NCBI GenBank assembly: GCA_963693025.1
Contig: OY843749.1
Coordinates: 930,001-994,000, forward strand
From: JAHRAW01 sp963693025
GTDB taxonomy: Bacteria; Pseudomonadota; Gammaproteobacteria; Arenicellales; Poriferihabitantaceae
DNA length: 64,000 nucleotides
Direction: 5' to 3'
The notes under the pieces are model-generated. The model did not search any database, had not been told where the DNA came from, and saw nothing but the letters and a program-made list of their open reading frames with translations. Shown piece after piece: positions 25,140 to 32,927 of the stretch. A program made the translations under genes and the position numbers. The first letter of the stretch is position 1. Every line of letters begins with the position of its first letter.

Positions 25140-25166
25140 TTACCCGCAACAAATTTGTCGCACAAA

Positions 25167-25403
25167 TTGAAAACTACACAATATTTTGATGCAATCCGCT
25201 CGCGTGCGGACCGTGTGTTTATTTTGGAACGATGGGTAATGCAAGTCGTGCGAAGTCCCGAAAAAACCACAGTACAAGCCGACGGACGCATCCGAAAATG
25301 GGGTAAAGTCGCCGAGATGGACAACCGTTACCTGCGTGTAATCTTGTTGCCCGACGGCGAAACAGTCCACAATGCCTTTTTTGACCGAGGATTCAATCCA
25401 TGA
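25167..25403 (+). CDS. Small conserved protein paired with DUF2283 (DUF4258-like)
   Basis: TTG 25167 gives a 78-aa protein LKTTQYFDAIRSRADRVFIL, then WVMQVVRSPEKTTVQADG, RIRKWGKVAEMDNRYLRVIL and HNAFFDRGF. This pattern is seen in small proteins encoded directly before DUF2283 genes, often annotated DUF4258 or toxin-like; the exact family is uncertain. The longer frame from 25119 is inside the mgsC scar and was rejected. It overlaps the DUF2283 gene by ATGA (25400-25403), so the two form a translationally coupled pair. Confidence 0.65.
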   Translation: MKTTQYFDAIRSRADRVFILERWVMQVVRSPEKTTVQADGRIRKWGKVAEMDNRYLRVILLPDGETVHNAFFDRGFNP

Positions 25404-25597
25404 AACTAAACTACTATCAAGACACCGACACCTTGTATATTGAACTGCAAGATGCGGGCGTGACGGAAAGCAAAGACCTTGACGAAAACACCGTGCTGGA
25501 TATGGATGGCGCGGGCAACATCCTCGCCATCACCATAGAGCACGCCAGCCGGCGCACCGACTTGCAAAGTTTTGTGCTCAACCGAATCGCCGCGTGA
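25400..25597 (+). CDS. DUF2283 family protein
   Basis: A 65-aa protein MKLNYYQDTDTLYIELQDAG continuing with ESKDLDENTVLDMDGAGNIL and ITIEHASRRTDL, the standard DUF2283 pattern. These small beta-rich proteins are regularly encoded with a DUF4258-like partner and are suspected antitoxin components, without proof. It is coupled to the upstream gene by a 4-bp overlap and is followed after 54 bp by the functional mgsC. Confidence 0.85.
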   Translation: MKLNYYQDTDTLYIELQDAGVTESKDLDENTVLDMDGAGNILAITIEHASRRTDLQSFVLNRIAA

Positions 25598-25651
25598 TGC
25601 CATATCCCGCGGTATCCGCAACTATGTAAACAAAATGAAATGAAAATTCCC

Positions 25652-26989
25652 ATGACCACAACCCGCGACCCCAACCGCCTCGGCGATAGTTTTATCTTCC
25701 CGCCGCATGTCATCGATGACATTCACATCAAATCGGAACTCGGGCGTTATCGTATGCGCGGGTTTTCGTTGTTTAAGAAGATTCCGAGTTGGGATGACCT
25801 GACCTTTTTGCCGGGGACGCTGACGCGCTTCGTCATTGAGGGTTACCGGGAAAAGTGTCTGACCGAGACCGTCATCGGGCCGAAGGCGAAGCGACCGTTG
25901 GTGTTAGACATTCCGATTTATGTGACCGGCATGAGTTTTGGCGCGTTGTCTTATGAAGCCAAGACCGCGCTGGCGCGTGGCGCGACCATGGCGGGCACCG
26001 CGACTTGCTCCGGCGAGGGCGGGATGTTGCCCGATGAGCGGCGTTATTCCTCGAAGTGGTTGTATCAGTGCATCCAGTCGCGTTACGGATTCAATCCGAA
26101 TCATCTGCGCCTCGCCGATGGCGTCGAGTTTTTCATCGGGCAAGGTTGCAAGGTCGGTCTCGGCGGGCATTTGATGGGGCAGAAAGTGACCGACCAAGTG
26201 GCGGAGATGCGCTCGTTGCCCGCGGGCATCGACCAGCGCTCGCCGGCGCGCCACCCGGACTGGCTGGGACCCGATGACCTCGCGCTCAAAATCGATGAAA
26301 TCCGTGAAGCGACCAACTTCGAGGTGCCGATTCAACTCAAACTCGGCGCCGCGCGCGTGTATGACGATGTGCGCATGGCGGCGAAAACGGGTCCCGACTC
26401 CATCTACATGGACGGCATGGAGGGCGGCACCGGCGCGGGACCGCATCTCGCCACCGAGGAGACCGGCGTGCCCGGCATCGCCGCCATCAGGCAGGCGCGT
26501 CAGGCGCTGGATGATGTCGGCAAAAGCGGCGAAATTTCATTGGTATACGCCGGCGGCATCCGCAACGGCGGCGATGTCGCCAAGGCGCTGGCGCTGGGCG
26601 CGGACGCGGTCGCCATCGGCCACTCGGTGATGATGGCGCTCAACTGCAACAAAGCCATTCCGGAGGCGGATTTTCCCAATGAGATGGGCGTGGAGGCGGG
26701 GCATTGCTACCACTGCCACACCGGTCGCTGCCCGGTCGGCATCGCCACCCAGGACCCGCAACTGCGCGCGCGCCTGAACCCCGATGAAGCCGCCGAACGC
26801 GTCTACAATTTCCTGCATACCCTGACGATTGAATGCCAGATGCTGGCGCGCGCCTGCGGCAAAACCAATGTGCATTCGCTCGAGCCGGAAGACCTCGCCG
26901 CGCTCACCATGGAAGCCTCGGCGATGGCGCAAGTGCCGCTCGCCGGCACCCAGCATACCGTGGGCCAACCACAAATGAACCGTTTCTAG
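25652..26989 (+). CDS. mgsC: N-methylglutamate synthase subunit C (FMN-binding glutamate synthase domain)
   Basis: The 445-aa subunit has the FMN-binding TIM barrel of glutamate synthase: IYVTGMSFGALSYEAKTAL, TCSGEGGMLPDERR, KVGLGGHLMGQKVT, SIYMDGMEGGTGAGPHLATE, GGIRNGGDVAKALALGADAV and the cysteine cluster CYHCHTGRCPVGIATQ for an iron-sulfur centre. It makes N-methylglutamate from 2-oxoglutarate and the methylamine released by MgsA. ATG 25652 (MTTTRDPNRLG) was chosen over 25640 because both duplicated scars begin at the same point. No good ribosome site is visible. Confidence 0.88.
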   Translation: MTTTRDPNRLGDSFIFPPHVIDDIHIKSELGRYRMRGFSLFKKIPSWDDLTFLPGTLTRFVIEGYREKCLTETVIGPKAKRPLVLDIPIYVTGMSFGALSYEAKTALARGATMAGTATCSGEGGMLPDERRYSSKWLYQCIQSRYGFNPNHLRLADGVEFFIGQGCKVGLGGHLMGQKVTDQVAEMRSLPAGIDQRSPARHPDWLGPDDLALKIDEIREATNFEVPIQLKLGAARVYDDVRMAAKTGPDSIYMDGMEGGTGAGPHLATEETGVPGIAAIRQARQALDDVGKSGEISLVYAGGIRNGGDVAKALALGADAVAIGHSVMMALNCNKAIPEADFPNEMGVEAGHCYHCHTGRCPVGIATQDPQLRARLNPDEAAERVYNFLHTLTIECQMLARACGKTNVHSLEPEDLAALTMEASAMAQVPLAGTQHTVGQPQMNRF

Positions 26990-26999
26990 GAGCACCGCC

Positions 27000-27389
27000 A
27001 TGAACGCAAGCAATGATGTGGACAAATTCCTCGAGTCCGACGGCCTCGACAGCAACCGCGAACAAGAAATCGGGCAGCACATCGGCTACCGCTACGACGT
27101 CAACCTCACCCCCGACCTGGAACGCTGCCCGCCCTTCCTGAAAAAGTATATGGAACTCATGGGCTGGACCGACCTCAACTGGCTGGAGGACGTCCACATG
27201 GGCTACGAAGAGGGCCAACCGGCGGTATTCGACCGCAACATCAACGGCTGGGTGCGCGTGCCCGCCGACTTGAAACTCCCCGACAACCAACAAGACCGCG
27301 ACATGATTGCGCGGGAGTTGCTGGTAAAATTCCAGATGTCACCGGGGCATCCGATGGTGGAGTTGATGGAGGCTTATGGGAAGTTTTAG
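27000..27389 (+). CDS. Conserved hypothetical protein of the N-methylglutamate operon
   Basis: A 129-aa acidic soluble protein, MNASNDVDKFLESDGLDSNR continuing with HIGYRYDVNLTPDLERCPPF, WTDLNWLEDVHMGYEEGQPA and a helical C-terminus (ELLVKFQMSPGHPMVELMEA). It starts 10 bp after mgsC behind TAGGAGCACC, so it is cotranscribed with it. I do not know a function. Its place between the synthase and dehydrogenase genes points to an accessory role in the same pathway. A diverged in-frame copy of its last 29 codons occurs at 29813-29899. Confidence 0.75.
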   Translation: MNASNDVDKFLESDGLDSNREQEIGQHIGYRYDVNLTPDLERCPPFLKKYMELMGWTDLNWLEDVHMGYEEGQPAVFDRNINGWVRVPADLKLPDNQQDRDMIARELLVKFQMSPGHPMVELMEAYGKF

Positions 27390-27436
27390 GAGGGATGAGG
27401 TTTGCCGGCGGGGGCTAGGGTATAATCTCACCCACT

Positions 27437-28300
27437 ATGAAGGCACATTACTCCGCAGTTGGAACCCGAGTTTACGCCGGCGATGTAATTGAAACTCTCG
27501 GCGCATTCCCGGACGAATGTGTCGATTTGATTTTTGCCGATCCTCCCTATAATTTATCCAACGACGGTTTCACCTGCCACGCCGGAAAACGAGTCAGCGT
27601 GAACAAAGGGAAATGGGATAAAAGCAACGGCTTTGATGCGGATTTTGACTTTCACTACAACTGGATCGAAGCGTGCCGGCGTGTCTTGAAACCAAACGGA
27701 TCGCTATGGATTTCAGGAACATATCACTCGGTTTATATGTGCGGCTATGCTTTACAAAAACAGGGCTGGCATTTTGTGAATGATATTTGTTGGTTTAAGC
27801 CTAATGCGGCGCCGAACCTTGCATGCCGGATGTTCACCGCAAGCCATGAAACTTTATTGTGGGTAAGGAAAAGTAAAAAATCAAAACACTACTTTGATTA
27901 TCCGACCGTGCGGGATCGCCATTGGGAAAACGACTTCATAAAAAAACCGAACAAACAAATGCGGAGTGTTTGGGCAATCAACACACCCAAACCGCAAGAG
28001 AAAATTCACGGAAAACACCCCGCCCAGAAACCCGAAGCGCTACTGGAGCGAATCATACTGGCTTGTAGCAAGAAAAAAGATATTGTTCTCGATCCGTTTT
28101 GCGGTAGCGCAACCACCGGTGTGGTTGCGCTTCGCCATGGGCGCCGATTCCTCGGCATTGACGCCGAGGTTGACTATCTGAATACCATGGCAATACCACG
28201 AATCAAGGCCGGTAAGCGCGCTAACCCATGGCCTAAAGTTGCCAAGCGAAAAAAGTTAACCGTTCAAGAGCGAAAAACAGGGTATGCGCTGTTGCCGTAA
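27437..28300 (+). CDS. Site-specific DNA methyltransferase (beta class, DPPY type)
   Basis: The 287-aa methylase has motif IV VDLIFADPPYNLSND (DPPY 35-38) and motif I VLDPFCGSATTGVV (219-228). The middle resembles CcrM/MboII-like enzymes: KPNGSLWISGTYHSVY, WFKPNAAPNLACRMFTASHE, KQMRSVWAINTPKP and GKHPAQKPEALLERI. DPPY suggests N6-adenine methylation. It is cytoplasmic and stands 47 bp after the small operon gene, same strand. An unknown 179-aa protein follows and may be its endonuclease. Confidence 0.93.
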   Translation: MKAHYSAVGTRVYAGDVIETLGAFPDECVDLIFADPPYNLSNDGFTCHAGKRVSVNKGKWDKSNGFDADFDFHYNWIEACRRVLKPNGSLWISGTYHSVYMCGYALQKQGWHFVNDICWFKPNAAPNLACRMFTASHETLLWVRKSKKSKHYFDYPTVRDRHWENDFIKKPNKQMRSVWAINTPKPQEKIHGKHPAQKPEALLERIILACSKKKDIVLDPFCGSATTGVVALRHGRRFLGIDAEVDYLNTMAIPRIKAGKRANPWPKVAKRKKLTVQERKTGYALLP

Positions 28301-28341
28301 ACCAGCAAACCATCATCAACATACTCAACGGTAAATAACTC

Positions 28342-28881
28342 ATGGTAATCCGAAACACTCCTCCCAGAACTGAGATTAGTTTCACTTTGCCCGTACTAAA
28401 AAGCAAAGCGGATATTCGTAAATTTATCCTTGAAAAGTGGATGGAAGAAGAGCCGGAAGTTGAATATCGATATTTCGTGGAGGCATTTGATGATGGAAGT
28501 CGTTTGTATCTGGAAAGGCCTGCACAGCTTAACAAAGGTTGCGATTTTGTAATTTACTTGGAGAATTTTTTGGAATTCGGAAACGGTAACGACAAGCCGC
28601 CAAGTCATAACAGTCTTTTGGCGGAGATTGCGGCCAAAAAAGAAGCTCTGGATTCAGCGCATTGGAATGAGTTAAAAGCCGCCCTTCAGTCCGTCTACGA
28701 GGTGCGGGAATACAACATTTCAAGAGAAGCTACAAATGCAGTTGATGCGGCACAAGGAAGTTTGTCCGCCGAAAAAATACTCAGCCTGACCAAATGGTTT
28801 TTTATCGAGCAAGATGTTACTTACTGGCTTCGAACCGGAAGGCGTATGTTCTGGGGCGCAATTTGCGACATTGACAACTAA
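28342..28881 (+). CDS. Hypothetical protein next to DNA methyltransferase (candidate restriction partner)
   Basis: A 179-aa protein starting MVIRNTPPRTEISFTLPVLK. Visible features: an acidic N-terminal half with EPEVEYRYFVEAFDDGSRLY and CDFVIYLENFLEF, and a C-terminal half with SLTKWFFIEQDVTYWLRTGR and MFWGAICDIDN. No membrane segment and no nuclease motif (PD-D/ExK, HNH, GIY-YIG) that I can recognise. It lies 41 bp after the methylase, same strand and AT-rich like it. A restriction or accessory role is inference from position only. Confidence 0.55.
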   Translation: MVIRNTPPRTEISFTLPVLKSKADIRKFILEKWMEEEPEVEYRYFVEAFDDGSRLYLERPAQLNKGCDFVIYLENFLEFGNGNDKPPSHNSLLAEIAAKKEALDSAHWNELKAALQSVYEVREYNISREATNAVDAAQGSLSAEKILSLTKWFFIEQDVTYWLRTGRRMFWGAICDIDN

Positions 28882-28914
28882 CTCAAAACACTCCGGCTAC
28901 GCCACTACAACTCA

Positions 28915-28974
28915 ATGACCCACTACTCCGCCTGGACCGTCTTCAAAAACGGTCTCACCAACCAGCGCAACTAA
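28915..28974 (+). pseudogene. Duplicated 5' end of mgdA (scar)
   Basis: ATG 28915 gives MTHYSAWTVFKNGLTNQRN and then a stop, matching the first 19 residues of MgdA (MSHYSAWHVFKNGLTNQRN) with near-identical DNA over about 58 bp. The copy starts with ATG where the active gene at 31647 starts with GTG. It marks the right edge of the methylase cassette. Confidence 0.92.
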
Positions 28975-28976
28975 AC

Positions 28977-29180
28977 GACCGACTTCGAGGTGCCGATTCA
29001 ACTCAAACTCGGCACCACGCGCGTGTATGACGATGTGCGTATGGCGGCCAAAACGGGTCCCGATTCCATCTATATGGACGGCATGGAGGGCGCACCGGCG
29101 CGGGCCCGCATCTGGCCACCGAGGAGACCAGCGTGCCCGGTATCGTCGCCAGCAGGCAGGTGCGCCAGGCGTTGGATGAT
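28977..29180 (+). pseudogene. Internal fragment of mgsC (scar)
   Basis: The 204 bp match mgsC 26311-26515 at about nine bases in ten, including the segment for VPIQLKLG, MAAKTGPDSIYMDG and EETSVPGIVASRQ-like residues. One base is lost in the GGAGGGCG region, so the frame is broken. It follows the mgdA 5' scar directly and runs into the DUF5678-like gene. This is an operon fragment out of its normal order. Confidence 0.93.
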
Positions 29181-29246
29181 AAGGGTTGCATACGCTGGGA
29201 AATGCGCTTATATATGCATAGTTCACCATCACCCTGGGGAGGAATC

Positions 29247-29510
29247 ATGACTACGCAAAGCGAAACGGTGACCGCGGAAAAAGAGGTCAGCAAAAATTAC
29301 AAATATTTCAAAAAGATGCAAGCCAAATGGCTTGACGGCCATCTGTCCGATTACGCTCTAATTCACAAGCAGAAATTAGTCGCATTTTTCGAAAGCGAGA
29401 AAGACGCTGTCCACACTGGCGTCCGGGATTATGGTTGGGGGAATTTTTCCGTCCAATCGGTGCGTAACGAGCCTGTTGACCTGGGGCACCAGTCCAATGT
29501 CCTCTTTTGA
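29247..29510 (+). CDS. Small hypothetical protein, DUF5678-like
   Basis: ATG 29247 follows a good ribosome site (GGGGAGGAATC). The 87-aa product has NYKYFKKMQAKWLDGHLSDY, ALIHKQKLVAFFESEKDAVH and GWGNFSVQSV, resembling DUF5678 proteins (a helix, then a short beta segment 'alive' pattern of unknown role). Such genes are commonly paired with a retropepsin-like aspartic protease gene; a decayed one follows here. The identification is by pattern memory only. Confidence 0.5.
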   Translation: MTTQSETVTAEKEVSKNYKYFKKMQAKWLDGHLSDYALIHKQKLVAFFESEKDAVHTGVRDYGWGNFSVQSVRNEPVDLGHQSNVLF

Positions 29511-29612
29511 GCAAGACATAAATGAATTTCGGCAATTTATTATTCCCGTAAAAGCGTTCCCATAACGGAAACCGAAATTCGACCGGAAAAGCAAGAAGAT
29601 GGTAGCACTATT

Positions 29613-29780
29613 ATGAAACCCGTATCCGTGACGGAAACATCAACAGGATTCGCCGAGATGAAAGTTACATCATTCCCCGACATCGGCGCAGACCGTGGCT
29701 TTGACATCATATTGGGAATGGATATGCTTATGCATTTTCACATAACCATGCGTAGAGGAAAAATTGTCATTTCTATCTAA
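29613..29780 (+). pseudogene. Remnant of a retropepsin-like aspartic protease gene
   Basis: ATG 29613 opens a 55-aa frame ending DRGFDIILGMDMLMHFHITM and RRGKIVISI. The ILGMD...(H/N)GKI pattern is the C-terminal strand of small retropepsin-like proteins that pair with DUF5678. The N-terminal catalytic DTG part is not found between 29511 and 29612, where the frame is broken by stops. It is therefore probably a dead remnant. Confidence 0.45.
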
Positions 29781-29812
29781 CTCCGGCGAATTAAATAAGC
29801 AACTCGCGCGAC

Positions 29813-29899
29813 ATGATTGCGTGGGAGTTGTTAGTGAAATTCCTGATGTTATTGGGGCATACGATGGTGGAGTTTGTGGAGGTCTACAAGAAATTCTAA
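29813..29899 (+). pseudogene. Duplicated 3' end of the small operon gene (scar)
   Basis: The frame MIAWELLVKFLMLLGHTMVE ending VYKKF and TAA aligns with the last 29 codons of the gene at 27000-27389 (MIARELLVKFQMSPGHPMVE...AYGKF), with several substitutions. It lies 26 bp before the DUF262 gene and marks that cassette's left edge. It is more diverged than the other scars, so it is older or from a more distant relative. Confidence 0.9.
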
Positions 29900-29925
29900 C
29901 TTTAAATTTACAGAGGAAATAGATT

Positions 29926-31638
29926 ATGAAAGCAATTCAAGCAAACCCGAAGCCGATCAGAAGCATTTTTGGGGAGTATGAATTCGTTATTCCAGAGTTC
30001 CAACGCCCTTATTCTTGGGAAGAGGAGCATTGCAGTCAGTTATGGGATGACATTTCGCATTTTTGCCAGACAGATGAATCAAAAGAACAGTATTTCTTGG
30101 GAAGCATTGTTGTTTACCCTGAACATCAGACCAAAAGAATTTGGCACGTCGTTGACGGGCAACAACGTATTACCACCTTGATGATTTTAATTAAGGTGTT
30201 GTTTGAGCATGTAAGTACAATGAAAATTCTAGAGAAATTCCTCTATCGAGAAAACCCCAATACTGGCAAACGGGGAAATGAACTACGCTTACAGACCCGT
30301 GTGCAAGCCGGATCTGACCGCGATGATACTAATGATTTACAAGTAGTTATTTCGCAACAGGGAGAATACAAGAATCTCACTAGCCATTTCAAAAAGAACT
30401 ATGACAACTTAAAAGAAGAAGTTGGTGAGTGGTGGAAAACCCAAACTGCAGAAGGACGCGAGAATTTCATCACAACCTTTCTCGACAATGTTGTTTTGCT
30501 ACCGATTGAGTGCGACTCAATAGACGATGCCTTGGAATTATTTCAGATTATCAATGACAGAGGAATGCAGTTGAGCGATGCTGATATATTTAAATCCAAA
30601 ATATACGGATCGATTAAATCCGAAGAAGAAAAAAATTCTTTTGTCGAACGTTGGGGGAAACTTAAATCACAAGATTCCCTGTTTCGTTTGTTCATGCATA
30701 TTTCACGCGCAAAACAAGGTAATATCAGCAAAGAAACGAACCTCAGAAAATATGTTTTGGATAATCACTTAAACAACAAAGAGTCTCTAGCAAAAGAGTG
30801 GAAGTCAATCATGCGTTGTTTGGAACTTTGCCATTGGGTTTTGGAAGAAACAGAAACTCTTTGCGATGAAGAAGAGGATGTCGCAAGAGAAAAGATATAC
30901 ATGAAAATTCTTAATAGTTACACAAATGTTTATTGGCAATACCCTGTGTTTGTGTTCTTGCATAAGTATATTACGGGCAACAATAGCGAAGAATTTCATC
31001 TTCCTAGAGACAAGCAGTCCGAATACATCATTTTGTTGAAGGACACCATTCGCTACTTTTTCATTAAAGGCGTGGTTTACAATAATGTTAACAGGGTAAG
31101 GGATACCACTTTTAAGGTTTATGTCGCCATAAATAAAGGGGATAATTACACGGAGTTGTATCGCAAAAACACTGTTGAAAGTAATCGTGACGATATTGCA
31201 GCATTTAATCAGAGGTTAGATAAGTGCGAATATGGCCGTTACCGAACTGGGCTACTTTTAATTAATTCTATTCCCCGCACGGAAGAAGAGAAAATAGGAG
31301 ATGTTGTTGCATATGCCAAGGCGTTGGAGAAACCGATACATATTGAGCATATCTTGCCACGAAAATGGAATGACTACGATTGTTGGACACAAGAATCACA
31401 TGCACAAAATATTGATAAGCTGGGTAATCTAATCCCACTAGAAAGAAAGATCAACATTGCTGCTAGTAACGAATTCTTTCAGCGAAAACAAGAAAAATAT
31501 GCTGACTCAGACATTCGCGATGTTTTGATTTTGTCCAAGAAAGAACCAAGTCAATGGTACCCAGAAGACGTTGAAAAACGGCATGAGCAGGTAAACAAGC
31601 GACTCATGAAAATTTTCAGTGAACGGTTCGGTTCGTAA
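29926..31638 (+). CDS. DUF262/DUF1524 protein, GmrSD-like type IV restriction
   Basis: The 570-aa protein has an N-terminal DUF262 domain: FVIPEFQRPYSWEEEHCSQL, YFLGSIVVY and the nucleotide-handling VVDGQQRITTLMIL (DGQQR 77-81). Its C-terminal DUF1524 domain has the HNH-type motif HIEHILPRKW (472-481) with KLGNLIPLERKIN. The fused layout is that of GmrSD proteins, which cleave modified phage DNA. It is AT-rich, intact, and behind AGAGGAAATAG. It ends 8 bp before the mgdA start, so mgdA may depend on its transcript. Confidence 0.9.
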   Translation: MKAIQANPKPIRSIFGEYEFVIPEFQRPYSWEEEHCSQLWDDISHFCQTDESKEQYFLGSIVVYPEHQTKRIWHVVDGQQRITTLMILIKVLFEHVSTMKILEKFLYRENPNTGKRGNELRLQTRVQAGSDRDDTNDLQVVISQQGEYKNLTSHFKKNYDNLKEEVGEWWKTQTAEGRENFITTFLDNVVLLPIECDSIDDALELFQIINDRGMQLSDADIFKSKIYGSIKSEEEKNSFVERWGKLKSQDSLFRLFMHISRAKQGNISKETNLRKYVLDNHLNNKESLAKEWKSIMRCLELCHWVLEETETLCDEEEDVAREKIYMKILNSYTNVYWQYPVFVFLHKYITGNNSEEFHLPRDKQSEYIILLKDTIRYFFIKGVVYNNVNRVRDTTFKVYVAINKGDNYTELYRKNTVESNRDDIAAFNQRLDKCEYGRYRTGLLLINSIPRTEEEKIGDVVAYAKALEKPIHIEHILPRKWNDYDCWTQESHAQNIDKLGNLIPLERKINIAASNEFFQRKQEKYADSDIRDVLILSKKEPSQWYPEDVEKRHEQVNKRLMKIFSERFGS

Positions 31639-31646
31639 TTTTCTTC

Positions 31647-32918
31647 GTGTCCCACTACTCCGCCTGGCACGTCTTCAAAAACGGCCTCACCAACCAACGC
31701 AACTGGAAACGCGTATGGCGTGACGCTGAGCCAAAACAGAACTACGACATAGCAATCATCGGCGCCGGGTTGCACGGGTTGGCGACGGCGTATTACTTGG
31801 CAAAAAATCACCGACTAAAAAACATCGCCGTACTGGAAAAAGGCTGGCTCGGCGGCGGCAATGCGGGGCGTAATACCACCATCGTGCGCTCTAATTATAT
31901 GATGCCGGGGAACCGGGAGTTTTATGAGCATTCGCTTCAACTGTGGGAAAATTTGAGTCATGAGTTGAACTACAACGTGATGTTTAGCCAGCGCTCGCAT
32001 ATCTCGTTGTTGCATAGCCCGGCGGCGCGGGATGCGGCGGCTCGGCGGTATAATGTTATGCGGCTGACCGGCTCCGATGGCGAGTTGTGGGAGTTGGACA
32101 AACTCAAGCGCGAGGTGCCGCATCTCAATTATGACAACGCGCGTTTTCCCATCACCGGCGCGGCGGTGCAGCGGCGGGCGGGGACGGCGCGGCACGATGC
32201 GGTGGCTTGGGGTTATGCGCGCGCGGCGGACCGGCTTGGCGTGGACATCATTCAGAATTGCGAAGTCACCGGCGTGACGCGGGACGGCGATGGCGGTCGT
32301 GTTCGCGCGGTTGAAACCACGCGCGGCAATATCAACGCGGGCAAGGTCGGCTTCGCGGTCGCCGGCAACACGTCGCGGCTGTGGTCGATGGCGGGCTTGC
32401 GCAAACTGCCGATTGAAACCCACTTGCTGCAAGCCTTCGTCACCGAGCCGCTCAAGCCGTTGCTCGACCAAGTCGTGGTGTTCGGCGTTGGCGGCGCGCA
32501 TTTTTACATCTCGCAATCCGACAAAGGCGGGATGGTGTTCGGCGGCGACCTCGACTGGTATAAATCCTACGCACAACGCGGCAACCTGCCGATGGTGCAG
32601 GACGTCGCCGAATGCGCCACCTCCATCCTGCCCTGCCTGGGGCGCGTGCGGTTGCTGCGCCACTGGGCGGGGTTGATGGACATGACCATGGACGGCTCGG
32701 CGTTCATCTGCAAAACGCCGCTCGACAACCTCTACTTAAACGCCGGTTGGAACTACGGCGGCTTCAAGGCAAGCCCGGCGTCCGGCTGGTATTTCGCCGA
32801 CCTAATCGCCAACGACCACCCGCACGACCACATTGCCCATTTCGATTTGCGGCGCTTCGAGCGCGGCGTGAACATCGACGAACGCGGCGCCGGTCCCGAC
32901 CCCAAACTGCACGGCTAA
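31647..32918 (+). CDS. mgdA: N-methylglutamate dehydrogenase subunit A (sarcosine oxidase beta-like)
   Basis: The 423-aa FAD flavoprotein has the dinucleotide fold IAIIGAGLHGLATAYYLAKN (36-55), EKGWLGGGNAGRNTTIVRSN, and the C-terminal YLNAGWNYGGFKASPASGW. It resembles the beta subunit of heterotetrameric sarcosine oxidase (SoxB). The complex oxidises N-methylglutamate to glutamate and formaldehyde-level C1. It starts at GTG 31647, 8 bp after the DUF262 stop and without a clear ribosome site, whereas the scar copy at 28915 has ATG. A sarcosine oxidase function is the alternative. Confidence 0.87.
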   Translation: MSHYSAWHVFKNGLTNQRNWKRVWRDAEPKQNYDIAIIGAGLHGLATAYYLAKNHRLKNIAVLEKGWLGGGNAGRNTTIVRSNYMMPGNREFYEHSLQLWENLSHELNYNVMFSQRSHISLLHSPAARDAAARRYNVMRLTGSDGELWELDKLKREVPHLNYDNARFPITGAAVQRRAGTARHDAVAWGYARAADRLGVDIIQNCEVTGVTRDGDGGRVRAVETTRGNINAGKVGFAVAGNTSRLWSMAGLRKLPIETHLLQAFVTEPLKPLLDQVVVFGVGGAHFYISQSDKGGMVFGGDLDWYKSYAQRGNLPMVQDVAECATSILPCLGRVRLLRHWAGLMDMTMDGSAFICKTPLDNLYLNAGWNYGGFKASPASGWYFADLIANDHPHDHIAHFDLRRFERGVNIDERGAGPDPKLHG

Positions 32919-32927
32919 GCGGCGCCG

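Noticed and set aside
19225..31638. Islands as a prophage or integrative element
   Set aside because: No integrase, phage structural gene, tRNA target or conjugation gene was found in either island.
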